Shown here piece after piece: positions 1 to 12,447 of a stretch of DNA of 64,000 bases. Numbering within the stretch: the stretch's first letter is position 1; every line of letters begins with the position of its first letter. Below the pieces are notes generated by a model. It was not told the origin of the DNA. It did not search any database and saw only the letters and a list, made by a program, of their open reading frames with translations. Both the position numbers and the translations under genes were made by a program. The DNA is from Agrostemma githago (lineage: Eukaryota; Streptophyta; Magnoliopsida; Caryophyllales; Caryophyllaceae): NCBI GenBank assembly GCA_958450325.1, contig OY288241.1, positions 41,664,278-41,728,277 on the forward strand, written 5' to 3'.

Positions 1-147
1 GTAGGTTCGAACGGGTCCGATCTCACAAAGTTTGGTGGCGACTCCATTATCATTTAAATTTCAATTGGAGATCAATCTCACATGAGAACATCCGCCTACC
101 AAAACTCGCGCCTGACCGTGTCAGGGTGGACCTATGTCATGTCCACA
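1..147 (+). mobile_element. 3' end of a Tat-like LTR (partial)
   Basis: The segment is the reverse-complement counterpart of the first ~150 bases of the LTRs at 12448 and 19032. It has the same 'ggtggcgactcc' stretch and the same terminus ending in 'catgtccaca'. The element reads on the plus strand and begins left of the window. No primer site follows the terminus, so this is the outer end of an element or a solo LTR. The next five bases (ACTCT, 148-152) would be its target duplication; the partner copy is outside the window. Confidence 0.8.
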
Positions 148-475
148 ACTCTTAATTCCATATCTTGGTTCATCATATAAACCTTCTTATATAGGAGATC
201 AAAAACTAGATTAGGTTATTACAACTCCAATTAACATAATTAGATTATTACCATAAATCTAATATAACCTAACAATGCGGCTAGGTCCGTATTACTACTG
301 ACACGTCTTAATTCCATATCCCGTACACATTGTGTGTGACCCAATGGGCCCATTTAATACTACCAAACACGTAACTCATTATCATGTCAATCCGGTATCG
401 ACCTCTAGCAGGGCATGTCGGATACATAGACTTAAGCGGGTTAATCCGAATAGGAAAGTGGATATAACTCTTTCA
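148..475 (-). repeat. Left (3') LTR remnant of the decayed element
   Basis: This is a direct repeat of 6728-7066 with many small differences. Both share blocks such as 'taattccatatcttggttcatcat' cut short, 'gtgacccaatgg', 'gtaactcat' and 'gggttaatc.gaatagga'. The left edge is truncated by the Tat LTR ending at 147. Confidence 0.7.
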
Positions 476-3400
476 GTCTCCCACTCCTCTCAAGAACGAT
501 GTTAAGTCCCTTTTATACTACTGTCTCCAATTAAGAATGAGATAAGAAGAAGTGTCATCCTCACATGTCTTAATCTTTTAATCGAATCTATGATTTGACT
601 TGTTGAAAGAGCAGATCTATGACAATCATCCCATCTGAGCGCGGTCACGCATTTACACAAGTCACACTCCTCGAGCGGCCAAGACAAAATAAATAATCTT
701 TACTAAAGGAAGAGAAAATCCCCTCTTGTCTAACCACATCTTATCACGTGATTCATGCATGCCCAATAACCATCCATAGCCCCCTTTCACAGCTAACAAG
801 GAATAGCATCAAAGCATACATATCACATGTACAGAATAGTCAAAGACTCGGATCTAAAGACCATCAAGTTAATAACTTAGCTTGTAAAGAACTTTAATGA
901 CACAAAGTGAAATCTTAGTAAACTCCTTGTCGACGGGTCTGTCTAATGCATGTTCATTCCCAAAACATACACCCCTGTGCCTGGCTTAGTATCCCAATAC
1001 ATATGACTTAAGGAACGTAGTCATCAACCAACTCACACACTAGTCATTTAGGGGTAATCAAATGTCCCAAAATAATACCCTGACTAGAGACAAAATAATT
1101 AAATCAATCAAATAAAGTTCCAAGACTAAGTGACATACTTAGCGATCTATTTCATCAATGTGAATTATTTAGGGACAAAACTTGGTTACATTAACTAAAT
1201 GACAATATGTTATACATATATCAATCATCGAAATAATTCCCACTAAACCAAACACCCCTAAAAGTACTAAGACCACTCGTCCATGCATCTTATACAAATC
1301 ATAACAATATGATCTTGATGTAGAGGAGGTCTTGGGACATACAACATTTGCATCACGTATGCAATTTTTGTATCAGATATTTACAATCATATGATCAATC
1401 CACCTTTCCTTAATTAAGGCAAATTGTTAATTTCATAAGCAGCAAATTTCTTCATAATCTTTAAAGTTGAGCGTGTGCTGGATTCGTAATCAAACGTTTC
1501 TCTCTTTGCTTCAAAAGCAATAGAACACTCACTCTAGTTATAATACTAGTCACAAAGTTATCTTTTGGAATCGTTCCAATACACAACATCTCATCTAAAA
1601 CAAACTTTACTGAGATTATATTCAATTGTCATCTTTGTCTATCTACTTGGAAATTTGCGTCGTTGTAACTGGTTTACAACAATTCTCATATCACATTTTC
1701 ACGCATCTACTGATTAATTTCTTTTTTGCTTCTTGAGCACTCAGAAATAATTCATAGACAGCATCCTAGTGACACTCACTAGATTATTATCCACTCATCA
1801 CACGAATACATAATAAATAACATTCTTGCCAAGTCTCAAGACTGAAGCAACCAAATGTCATTTAGTTAGAGAAGTATGTCATGTACATATCAAATCATAA
1901 CGATAAATGCACTCCCATTAGCCTTGTGTACACACATTCATCATATTGAGAACAAAGATACTTGTTGGAAGGTCAAGTAAGTTGGTGACTTGATGATAGG
2001 GAGCCGGCCACCGAAGCCCTGATGAACGACGACCATACTCCAATCAAATAAGAACATTCACATTAGCCTAGCAATTTTGATAATATGAAATTCATACGAT
2101 GAGTCGCACACATATTGCATTTCTTTAAAGAGATGTATTTCACATATATATGTCCAAAACTCATCATATGAGTGATGACATTCAAAATGATAAATTGGTC
2201 CTAATTGACTCAAGCATAATGTTGTAAAAAGGTTTTCCATAGTCATTACAATGAGATCAATCCTTAACTACTAACTATGCTTCATAGATACTCTTATATC
2301 AACCCACATCATCTTTATATTGAAAACTATTCTTCACTATAAGACCCATATAACCAAAGTTTATACTCGGTACTTATGGTATATGGAATCTATTAGATTT
2401 AATGACTTTATGTGACACTTGGAGTCTTTGTTCATTATTGTTTCATCATAGGTCAAACCTATGTACGGTAATATTTTACAGGTAAAATAATCATGAATTT
2501 TAATGGATACATCAATATCCTCTTCAACAGTTGTAGAGAATTCATGTTAATCTTGAACATTTCAAGGTCGATTCTACTCCCACTGTTTCTAGTAGAAATC
2601 ATATCTCTTTAAAAAAAACATGTCACCCCATGCAACAAAAGCATATTCTTTGGACGGTTTGTAGAATTAACATTATACCCCTAATAAAACAATGTCAGAA
2701 TTGAGTCTAAGTTATAGAAAACGATTTTCTTTGAACTTCAAGGATCAATTATTAAGACAAGAATATTTAAGAATATTTCCAGTCTATATCTCATATGACA
2801 TCTTTTCTCTATATCTTATATGGTGTACTTTCCTGCGAATTTAATGGACAATCTCATCAACATTGTAAAAAGAGTTTTTATAGTGCATAAGCTTTTAAAG
2901 CGTCATTAGAATCTGCATGACTCATCATACACCAAATCATATCAAATATAGTTCTATTTAGTTTGAAACACTTTTCACTACTTCTAAGATGATCACAATC
3001 TTTTAGTTCATTTCCTCCTTGTTTCAATCATATCGAATGACTCGTACCAACTTATCAAGTTGATATTGTACTTTCATCTCAATTTCCTTGAAAAATTCAA
3101 AGCATTTCGTTTTAAATTCATCAAATGACAAAAAACCATAATGTTACCCATTTTTTCAAGATGACTAGTTTAACCCACACATATCATTATAAGTGTAATC
3201 AAACATCCTCCTACTACAATTAATATAAGTCACTTCTAATGTCACTTATCCATCTAAACAAGATCCATTTACCTCAGTTGATCCTTATAAGTAAAGTTTA
3301 TAATTTCATCATTATGTAACTTATTCTTATGTTTCTTATCTCATGGATTAAGGACAATGCCATAAAAGGTAAAATTCGAGTCGTGGGACTTCAACCTTTT

Positions 3401-4812
3401 GTTCTCTATGTTACAAATAAAAGCATTCACTACTAGTAATATAGAACTCAACAATCATGTTAGCCTTATTGCACCTCATATCTTCGCAAGGTATAGCTAG
3501 AGCAACAATTGTTCTACTTTTATTAAAACTTTTCATGTCAATACATGAAACAGAATCAACGTCCTTGCTTATGACTAGTACATGAATAACAATTATTCAA
3601 TCAAAGTATTAAACTTTATGGTAAAAATAAGTGATTTTGCTCTTATATATGAAACAACAACCTTTGTCCGTTTCAATAATATAACGTTCACTTATACCAT
3701 TATTCCACCCTCTTTGAGCCATCACATCTATAATGTAAGAGTTGCATTTGGTATCTTCTACCAAAACAGTAGAATAAAAGTAACAATTAATGCAGTAACA
3801 TACACACCTGAAGTCATACTTCAATTGATTTGCAGATTTTCTAGACATTTCTAGAAATTATCTACTAATGTCATATATTTTTCATTACATTAACGACTAC
3901 AAAATCGTACTTAATCTACATTTGGCAAAAAGTTTGGGTATGACAATGATTGTCCTTCCTTACTTTGACAAACGCCTTAGATTCATTATCTCAGACAATT
4001 TTTTTAATGAACTCAAATATCATTATTATTATTTACCCTCTTGATACAATGTTCATTTGTCTTATTAACATCTCGTGTTAAGAGGTGAACAAATTTCTTA
4101 AGTCACATGTTTATTCATAATAATAAAGTGACCTAAACTTATGACTAATCGAAACAATTTCAATTCCTAATTTCTTTAGAAAGAAGCATTCAGAATATCT
4201 TGATTATCAACATAATCACCTATCATATGGCATGAATTAATTGGATCATCTTTAACGTTTTCTCACTTAATGGGTACGATTCCCTTTATTGAAACAATTG
4301 ATTTTGGAACTTTTAGTCATCTTCATGACTCTAATTACACAGTCCATACTATACATTAGCGTTGGTTATATTTTGTCGGAATTATCCTTTACAAGGATGA
4401 AATCCGTAGTCTCTAATTTTGAAAATAATTTTCAAGATACCAATCGATGAGGATGAACAATTCAAACTCACCTTTAATAAATGTGATAACGATGACTGAG
4501 TTAGAACTATGTGTGTGTGTGTGTGTGTCTGCGCGCGCGCGAGCGCGGTGTGTGTATGTGTGTGCGCAAGTAAACCGATAATTAATATTAACAATCATAA
4601 ACAATTTTAAGATAAAATCATGCAAACTACTCTCAAGTTCGCATAATATTCTAATATCCTAAACCTTTTGTCGCTCAAGTGAACTTGGGCTCACTGCTCA
4701 AACTCCAAAAGTAAAGGTAGACAACAACATTGTCAATTATCTCTATGTAATTCCTGGTTCGTTGGAATTAGTCATCATATGACACCAACTATTTGTCTAA
4801 AAGCTCAAATCC
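476..4812 (-). pseudogene. Eroded internal region of the decayed element
   Basis: About 4.3 kb of AT-rich sequence lies between the left LTR and the primer site, where gag-pol would be expected on the minus strand. All frames are broken by frequent stops; the longest minus-strand frames are 60-80 codons (around 2058-2246 and 3609-3848) and show no motif I can name. Its identity is inferred only from position between the repeats. It also contains the GT/GC tract at 4511-4567. Confidence 0.4.
4511..4567. repeat. GT/GC alternating purine-pyrimidine tract
   Basis: A run of (GT)n passes into (GC)n, then back into GT-rich sequence, nearly all alternating purine-pyrimidine over about 57 bases. Such tracts are prone to left-handed DNA and to length change. 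It sits in otherwise AT-rich decayed retroelement sequence. Confidence 0.9.
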
Positions 4813-4830
4813 GACTTGATACCAATGTTA
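4813..4830 (-). other. Putative primer binding site, tRNA-Met type
   Basis: On the minus strand the sequence reads ATTGGTATCAAGTCGGA. The first nine bases after AT match the usual copia primer site TTGGTATCAGAGC; the remainder has drifted. Immediately to the right, TGTTAAGC could be the edge of the right LTR, which would make that LTR unusually long (4829-7066). Confidence 0.45.
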
Positions 4831-6727
4831 AGCAGGCCAAACAAAACCTGTGAGTAATCATTACCCACCTACTCAGTCCATACATATCGGCAAAGCACCG
4901 TTTAGGCAGTCACTTCAACCAATGATATGAAATTGTCGTAGTGGTTAGTTATGGAAAGACAATGCTTAATATTTGTGCGATGGATTAAATGTAATATGGG
5001 TCCTAACCGTGTTGCTAGGTCAACTTACAAGGCGACCTATCAATCCTAGGCTCACAAGTCTCAAACAATATAAATCCATGCATCATATGACATAATAATT
5101 TAATTGTTACCAGTGATTTCTGCATAAACAAGTTAAAAGATCCCATATTTATTATTCATAATCATATCACAATTCATAATTGTTATTTGGTTTGACAATT
5201 TCACCAATCTCTTTCATTTTTCCAACTATGAGGAACAATTCCTCACCTGGGAAAATTGAACGGATATACAAAACTGGATTGACAATCGATTTGCAGCTTA
5301 TAATTGTCATATAGATGAACGTTTCATCAAAATCAAATAGGATTCGAGAAACTCTTTTCACGACCCATTTATGATAACATGATAATTGAAATGCATAAAA
5401 TTATTTAGCTGATTTAGAAAACAAATTTTTCATTGATTCGAAAAACTAAAAATATAATTCATGTTTGATTCATAATCATCACACAAAAGCAAGAAAGTGA
5501 CTTTTCTTAAAAGCGTCGCACGACCCGACACTATTTTGTACGAGTAAATATTATGTCGTCTTGGTCAAACATTTGCCGCCCCGATCAACCCGTTCCAACC
5601 GAACATACCCGTGCCGACTGAGTCACACTCGTGCCCACCGAGTCATACTCGTGCCAACCGAGTTAGTCTCTTTTCGGTCCATCTCCACTATAATTAAAAC
5701 GAGTCATATTCTAATCTTATTAGGTCTCATCGTCAACGATAAATTCTAGTAATTTTACGTTCCCAATTTCAATCGAATCTTGACTAATTTAATTAGTCTC
5801 ATCATCAACACTGAAATTTGGGATTATAGTGGGTAAATTTAGGGAAAATTTATAATAAAATATAATCAATATTATATTTAAAATAATTTTAAGAGTCAAT
5901 TTTAGAGTTTAACGATTTAAATTCATGAATTAAGACAAACCCTAATCTAGATCGATAGTCCCATGTATTCTATATATGTCCTCACTTATGGGACAATTGA
6001 AACAACCAAGTGAATTATGTATTCACGTAAAACATGGAGCACATAGTCATTAATCATCAAGCAATAATGATGAATATGCTTCATTGCCATACCTATATAC
6101 ATGTATAAAGCAAGCCTTAGGCAAACCAAGAAGAAATTCATATTTCATCTGTGAGTAGGCCATTAGACATACAAAGCTGCAACCTCTTGCACATGTAATC
6201 AACTTAAGCGTACAAATACATAAAGTAGGGCAAAACAATACGATGGAAAATAGTCGAACAATTCTTGCAAGACAACTTTTAATCAAATTAAAATGCAGGT
6301 TCAATCTCTCATAACCAATAATGAGCCATTGATTCACGTAAATTTGATTAATACTACGTAACAGAGGCCCTGACACCACTGGGTTACAACCGTTGAACTC
6401 AAGGACTTGTTGCAAGTATTAACCGAAAAGAGAAAAGAAGAGGGATAACGATTATACCTTATTTGCAGCAGAATAATATATTAATATAAAGTATAATAAT
6501 CACCAAATATATATATATATATATATATATAAAATAATCTCCACGGACAGAATAAATAATTTCCACAGATAGAATAATAAAGCACCCCAAACGTGATGCT
6601 TCCTTTGGTATCCACGCGGGTACGAAACTGCGACGTATATGCTAGTATAGAGGTATGTGAGACCGTCTCACAACTTCTCTCTATATATCTCTTATAACTC
6701 TTTATAAAAAGAATATACATTAGGATT
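4831..6727. other. Possible distal part of the right LTR; no gene seen
   Basis: This AT-rich stretch lies between the putative primer site and the recognisable LTR repeat at 6728. It holds a short run of similar units around 5600-5665 ('cgtgcc.accgagt', three copies) and a TA microsatellite at 6504-6530. The matching part of the left LTR was removed by the Tat insertion at 147/148, so LTR membership cannot be checked here. Short frames such as 6050-6415 (minus) look incidental. Confidence 0.35.
6504..6530. repeat. (TA)n microsatellite
   Basis: About 13 uninterrupted TA units inside the AT-rich sequence left of the right LTR repeat. Confidence 0.9.
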
Positions 6728-7066
6728 CCCTCTTAATTCCATATCTTGGTTCATCATATGAACCTGCTTATGTAGGAGATGAAAAATTAGAATTAGGTTA
6801 TTACAATAACTCCAATTACCATAATTAGATTATTACCATAACTCTAGTTACAATAACCCAACAACGCAGTTGGGTCCGAATTACTACTGACCCGATATAT
6901 ATTAATAATATCCCATACACATTGAGTGTGACCCAATGGCCCACTTAAGACTACCGAACACGTAACTCATTTACATGTCAATCCGGCATCGACCTCTAGC
7001 AAGACATATCGGATACATAGATTTAAGCGGGTTAATCTGAATAGGACAGTGGACATAACTCCTTCA
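6728..7066 (-). repeat. Right (5') LTR repeat of the decayed element
   Basis: Direct repeat of 148-475, ending at 'aactccttca'. Its outer flank begins CATCA. Many mismatches and small indels separate it from the left copy, so the element is old. Confidence 0.7.
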
Positions 7067-7243
7067 CATCACTCCCTGAGATTGCATTCACTCTCCTACC
7101 AGCATCCCTTTCCTTGTCTTCAATGTGACGGGTATTAACCGCAAGATCATTTATCACATCATTTGCTCTAGCCACTGTTAGATTTTCTATCCCTCATACT
7201 GTTGCCGCATTCATCATCTGGGCATTGTCATCATTCAACCCTT
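7067..7243 (-). pseudogene. Coding-like remnant, unidentified
   Basis: On the minus strand one frame runs about 57 codons with a single stop and an acidic, helical-looking composition (an ENLTVARANDVINDL-like stretch). It lies between the decayed element and a Tat LTR start. A loose resemblance in style to the minus-strand frame at 63065-63367, next to a Tat gag, suggests Tat internal sequence, but this is weak. Confidence 0.3.
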
Positions 7244-7830
7244 GAGTAGACCCCCAGATTTGGACCCGGTGGCTACTGGAGCGTCCGACAAACACCCGAC
7301 GTTGATCGGAATGCAACATGACACGATTTTATGATGTTTTAGATGATTTTTCTACAAAATGGATCAAATAATTTCTTGGAGAAATTAATCCAACATCAAG
7401 TCGGTCTTAGTCGTGTCATTACGGTAAGATCAACACCAACTAAACTTCGGGGCTCCAAATCGGTCCCGAAATACGAAGTCAAACCCGAGTCAACGAACTT
7501 GACCGAGTCAAACCTCGGGATCTGCAGTCAAGGCCCATGGGCGGGATCTAGAATCAATGGGAAGCAAGGCATTGGCAAGATTGTGTATATCTCTATTTTG
7601 GAAACTTCTCCAAATCGAACTTTCAAAATCTCGGGCGCACGTAGTGGCGTGCCTGAGAAATGAGTCGTTGGAGGCCAGGCGCTCGAGTTCTGGGGCGCAC
7701 AACATGCTGCGCTCCAGATCTCAAAATGAACTATGAGAAAAACTACATACCCCCCTCCCCCTCCACTCATAATCGACACTACACAGAAACTCTCTCCCTC
7801 TCAAGAATTCCACACACCTTGCAAATTGTA
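7244..7830 (+). repeat. Tat-like LTR fragment, 5' portion
   Basis: The start (TAGACCCCCAGATTTGG, then 'acccggtggctactgg' and 'cgacaaacacccgac') is the reverse-complement equivalent of the ends at 36640-36700 and 61040-61107. It also contains the equivalent of the region before their TATA boxes ('aactatgagaaaaact'). It therefore lies in plus orientation, opposite to the three Tat copies further right. The rest of that LTR is missing and the segment fades out near 7830. Confidence 0.65.
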
Positions 7831-8155
7831 GTTGGTGATTTTAATGAAAGCTTATATTTTACCAAAAAAAAATTGTCTTCTTCATTGTACATGTTGATCT
7901 ATTGGGTATAGTGGTAGACTTGGATGTATTAAGTTAGTTCTTTTGAAGGTCAGGAGTTTTTTTTTTGGGAAAATGTAAGCGTTATATTAATTAAAGATAG
8001 AAACCATTACAATCATTTCCCTACAATCAATTTACTACGCCCATACTGTTAGGCCACAACACTTACCCACTTTTACAACTCAATTACATATATTTAGCTA
8101 TCACACAGAGTTTTCCTTGCTCAACCAAGAAACGATATCTAGTTCTTACTTCCTC

Positions 8156-8719
8156 CTAAATCCTCCTTACAATCTGTTCAGGTCTTGGCACCCACTGCTC
8201 ATGTTTGCTAACGTTTCGAGCCCACCAAATGTAGTAAATCAGCGCCACTATAGCACACCCAACCAACCGTTTTTGACCATTGCTTTCAAACTGACTGCTA
8301 TTCCACCATTGCATCATGTTTGCATCAGGAATTGAAGTGTTCAGCCATTTTGAAACTAATCCCCTAACTTGCTGGGTAAACATACAGCATCCAAAAAGGT
8401 GCTGATGGTCCTCATTCTTAATCCCGCACAACCAACATTCCAATCTAATATTCAGCCCCCATCTTGGAACTCTATCATTTGTTTGTAGCCTGCTGTGCAT
8501 CATAATCCACGCTATAAATGAATGTTTAGAGAGAACAAGTTTATGCCAAACTAGCCCACTCCATTCCACATCCTGCTCCACCCCACGTAACCAATCGATC
8601 ATATCCCATTTGGACAGTATAAAGTCCTCCTGCCTGTTTCCACCCATCCTCAACAAAGCCTTCTTTGAATTTCCCGTACACCTTGCATATTCTTCTCCAC
8701 GACCAGCTTGAAGTATCAT
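8156..8719 (-). pseudogene. LINE C-terminal zinc-binding (zf-RVT) domain
   Basis: A 187-codon minus-strand frame resembling the reverse-transcriptase zinc-binding domain at the C terminus of plant L1 ORF2. It has a W-KLVLSKHSFIAWIM segment, then CWLCGIKNEDHQHLFGCC, giving the Cys/His pattern (CxxC...HxxxxC) of this domain. A tail ending in VIYYIWWARN-like sequence follows (LIYYIWWARNVSKHEQ). It is the last coding part before the poly(A). Confidence 0.9.
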
Positions 8720-8750
8720 TACTTAACATAAGTTGCCAGTCTCGACCTTT

Positions 8751-9122
8751 TAAGAACACAGTGTGGATCCACCGCACCCACAACCGGTCTTTTTTCATTG
8801 CTAACCACCAAATATACTAAGCTAGACTAGCTAAATTCCACTCCAAAGCTCCCTTGATCCCCAATCCTCCTTTCTTTTTAGGACTACAAACTTGATTCCA
8901 ACCAATAAGAGGGGCTGAAATGTAGTTAAAGTGACCTAAGAACACAGTGTGGATCCACCGCACCCACAACCGGTCTTTTTTCATTGCTAACCACCAAATA
9001 TACTAAGCTAGACTAGCTAAATTCCACTCCAAAGCTCCCTTGATCCCCAATCCTCCTTTCTTTTTAGGACTACAAACTTGATTCCAACCAATAAGAGGGG
9101 CTGAAATGTAGTTAAAGTGACC
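8751..9122. repeat. 186-bp tandem duplication inside the LINE
   Basis: 8751-8936 and 8937-9122 appear identical base for base. The duplication covers coding sequence of the LINE tail, and perfect identity implies it is recent compared with the LINE's own decay. Confidence 0.95.
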
Positions 9123-9209
9123 TTTCCACAAAAAATTTCTACAAATACTCTCAACCTTCTTAATCACAGTTTTAGGGAGAATAAAGATCCTAGCCCGATA
9201 ATTATGCAA
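9003..9209 (-). pseudogene. LINE RT C-terminal region fragment
   Basis: A minus-strand frame with FILPKTVIKKVESICRNFLWKG and WNQVCSPKKKGGLGIKG, the conserved segment between the RT thumb and the C-terminal zinc-binding domain of plant L1 elements. Part of it is repeated at 8751-8936 by the tandem duplication, which throws the downstream frame out of order. Confidence 0.88.
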
Positions 9210-9275
9210 ATTCTGAAGGACCGAGTTAACTAAAGTTAATCGACCTCCATAAGATAGATGTCTTGACCCCCAACC

Positions 9276-9879
9276 TCAAATACGGTCAACTATCTTCTCC
9301 GTAATGATAGCACAATCAAGCACACTCATCTTCTTATAAGAGATGGAGATACCCAAATATTTAAAGGGTAGATTCCCTCGCCTCATCCCTTTAATCTGCA
9401 GCACATCACTCTCCTTCCAAACACCATTCATATAAATTTCAGATTTCTCCTTGTTCATATACAACCCAGGCTTCAGAAAACGTCAGAAACGCTCTCATAA
9501 GAATAGTCACCGACTCTTTATTCCCATAAGAGAATAGAAGTAAATCATCGGCGAAGCAAAGATGAGATAGATTCATTTGTTTGCACAAAGAATGAAACTT
9601 AAACCCATGATAGCCTTGAACCTCTTGCAATATTCTAGTCAAGTATTCCATACAAATAGCAAATAGCAAAGGGGACATAGCATCCCCTTGCCTAAGGCCC
9701 TTCTTCCCTTTAAAATAACCAAAGCTACACCCATTAAGCACAAGAGTGTAGCTAGTAGTCCTTACGCACTCCATCACCAAATCAACAAATTGCTTAGGAA
9801 AATTCAACGCCTCCATCATATCTTGTAGGAACCCCCACTCAATCGAATCATAGGCCTTCCTCATATCAATCTTCCTCAA
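9276..9879 (-). pseudogene. LINE reverse transcriptase fragment
   Basis: Two overlapping minus-strand frames (9439-9879 and 9276-9464) cover the palm of an L1-type reverse transcriptase. Visible motifs are DMRKAYDSIEW, GLRQGDAMSPLLFAICMEYL and the catalytic FADDLLLF, followed across a frameshift by an IYMNGV...LPFKYLGISIS segment typical of plant L1 elements after the catalytic core. The first catalytic Asp and both Asp of FADD are present. The N-terminal part of the domain is missing at the truncation point near 9905. Confidence 0.92.
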
Positions 9880-9950
9880 CCATCTAGGAGAACAAGTCTT
9901 CCTCCAAGGTCAGGAGTTTGGCTCCCCCAATTACAACTTTTTTTTGCTTT

Positions 9951-10012
9951 CTACGTAGCCGCTCCAGGTACTGAACCACAGCTTCCTCAAAACCGACCTT
10001 ACGTGAACCTAC
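9951..10012. other. Short flank between SINE/LINE and copia LTR
   Basis: Unassigned sequence. The last five bases (CCTAC, 10008-10012) should be the left target duplication of the copia element; its partner lies beyond the window. Confidence 0.4.
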
Positions 10013-10202
10013 TGTTAGGGAAGTAGTGAATAAATAAATAAGACGAAAAAGAGGAATAATCTTATCTGAAAGGAAAGGTTGTGACGTGACTTGAGGTCAC
10101 TGTCCTAAAGTCGATTATGCCCCGTCTACTACACACATACTCTTTGACATTCGGGCCCCAGGATTGCACAACTGCGACGATCTTTGTGTAGGCAAGACCG
10201 TA
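10013..10202 (-). repeat. Copia 3' LTR, distal piece
   Basis: Starts TGTTAGGG on the plus strand and is interrupted at 10202 by the solo LTR. The LTR continues at 23435. The two pieces total about 533 bp and the ends are TGTTAG and CTAACA. Confidence 0.8.
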
Positions 10203-12447
10203 TGTAATCCCCTAGAAATTCTAACGCAATACAGTGGCGGAAACACTATAGATGTGGGACTATAACACACTGTAACTATGTATTGATTAAATAAAAATGG
10301 TAAGTCAATACATAAGCCATTGAATAAAAATGGCTAAAATAAAAACAATCCATAGTACAAAACTTAGTAATCAGCGAAGCAGGATCCGTAACTACTTGCT
10401 AGCCCACCCGAAGGGAAACACATATACATGTCATGTTAAAAAACATAACAGCCACATACAGTGAGGAGCAACGACGATGTTCTCCCAGCCATATTATAAG
10501 ATTTTAAAACTGTAATTACTATTATATGAAAATAGTAAAAACGGAAAACATTGAAACATCATAATAAAAATAAGCTTTCAGTGAAAAACTTCGCACATCG
10601 AAACAATATAATAAAAAAAAATGAGTTTTTCGGAGAAAACATAAAACATTTGCCAACCTGCAACCAAATTATATCGATAATGATAAAAATAGTCAAAATG
10701 GTGTTATGGATAGGATTAGTGTAGACGGTTAGACTTTCACTAGGAGAATACTAAAAACTAGCTTCGACAACTTAGTTCAAACAAATCAAACTTCGATCTC
10801 TAACTAGGCTACTAACCTATAATAGGACGGGGACTTATAAATGCGTGGCCCTAGTTTAAGATAATATGTACACCCCTCGTGAGCACCATAAATACTCAGT
10901 TCAACCCGGCGGCATCTTACACTGCGAGGCACGAGCTTAAGAATGTATACACACACACTCTCGAACACCATATATGCTCGGTTCAACAACCAGTGTGCCC
11001 CATAAAAACACACCAGCCTTATAGTTGATGGCAAAAACTAAACCCCAGAATATATTACTCTAAACCTCACACTTGTTCTTATTCCAAAACTCCGAAACAA
11101 AGCCATTATCGATATTCAAAAGATATAATCATTATAATAAAATGAAGATAAAAGGAGTAATCATTATATTATAAAAGAGGAAACTTTCTATTTTAGGAAA
11201 CTTCTATTTTAGAAAGTTCACTAAAAATAACATCATATCAAAATATCGAAAATATTAGTTCATACTAGTACAACATTTTTAGTAAACGATATAGATTTTT
11301 AAAACTAATACTTTCGGCCTTAACGATATTAATTGTTAGGTGAGAACATTTGGGTTTGTGAAATTATTGAAATATCACACGAGTGTTTATAAAATGATTA
11401 AAATTGTCTTAAACATTTTAATACTACTAATCATGGTGTTTTAAAAATTTACTAAAACTAAAATTCCTTAATTATTATTAGTTTCGACAAAACAAGCGTA
11501 AATAGGATCTTACGGCAAATGTCAAAATAAATCATTTAATGTCTTTTATTTAATTAAACCATTAAACAAATTTAGAATATCATAAGGGTTGATTTAACTC
11601 TTAAAGTTTCAGACCCAAGTATTTTCAAAGTTGCTGGAAAAACAATTCATTTTGGTGAAACAGAGCATTTTAACAATAAATCGTAATTTTGTCCAAAAAT
11701 CATTACTATCAATTCAAGACTTCGATAAACAGTACAAAAATTACTTAAAATAGCTAAAATATATTTTTGGACATTCGGTCGAGAAGAATAATTTTTCCAC
11801 AATCTAAAACACGGTTTTTAAAGGGTTTTCTCGTTAATCGTCTAATCACGACAATAACGATTAATAAATATAGTAATTACGAAATGATTTAAGTATTAAT
11901 ATCCAATAATTATTATAACTTAAAAATCATGATTTTCCAGAATCTACCAACTTGTCCAGATTTAGCAAATTCCGTTAAAACCGTCTTTTAAAACCCGTTT
12001 TCACAATTAACGATTCTCTTAATAAAACTTATCGTTCCTAACATTTTATTAAAACAATAAAACCATAAAAATACATTATTTTTCAAGAAACATCAGGAAC
12101 CTATTTTCTCCAAATTTAAAACAAAAACCAGAAATCGGAAATTAAAACGACAAACATGGTTTTAACGATAAACGATGATTTAAAGTGATTAATTAATTCA
12201 CCCACTTAACCATTCCAAAAAATTATGAAACAATTCAGAAAATTCTTTTTCATCATAAAGATCAACCATGCCATATTTCTGATTAAAATAAAATGTTTAA
12301 GTGCTAGAACTAAAAATCAGCTTTTAATCGTTTTTGTCCGTAAACGATAATAATTCAATAATCGGTACGTAAAATATCAAAAAAATAAAAAATTATCAAA
12401 AATCATCAAAAAATTCATTTTTACAGAATATATTCATATATTACATG

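Larger units (their letters stand above)
148..7066 (-). mobile_element. Decayed LTR retrotransposon, probably Ty1/copia
   Basis: A ~330-bp sequence occurs twice in direct orientation (148-475 and 6728-7066), 6.6 kb apart, as expected of LTRs. The left copy ends in TCA and is followed by a sequence that on the minus strand reads as a polypurine tract (GGAGTGGGAGAC). A tRNA-Met-like primer site on the minus strand lies at 4813-4830. The left LTR is cut by the Tat element ending at 147. No open frame longer than ~90 codons survives in the AT-rich interior and I recognised no protein motif. Copia membership is inferred from the primer site only. Confidence 0.55.
7946..9919 (-). mobile_element. 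5'-truncated L1-type LINE with 14-bp target duplication
   Basis: A minus-strand LINE flanked by AAGGTCAGGAGTTT at 7946-7959 and 9906-9919. The minus-strand 3' end carries a short poly(A), seen as the T run from 7960. The coding order on the minus strand is reverse transcriptase (9879 to 9439), RT/thumb region (9464 to 9003), then the C-terminal zinc-binding domain (8719 to 8156). The N-terminal endonuclease and ORF1 are absent, as expected from aborted target-primed reverse transcription. Frame breaks and a 186-bp duplication show it is dead. Confidence 0.9.
7897..9950 (+). mobile_element. Possible tRNA-derived SINE split by a LINE
   Basis: With the LINE and one copy of its target duplication removed, 7897-7945 joins 9906-9950. 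The joined sequence has an A-box-like 'tagtggtagacttgg' about 35 bases before a B-box-like 'ggtcaggagtttggctcccc', the spacing of a pol III internal promoter. The LINE interrupted the B-box region. No tail or second copy is in the window, so this is a motif-level call. Confidence 0.35.

Noticed and set aside
5518..5533. 16-mer GCACGACCCGACACTA shared with 18328-18343
   Set aside because: Single short match in unrelated surroundings; may hint at a lost common element but not supportable.
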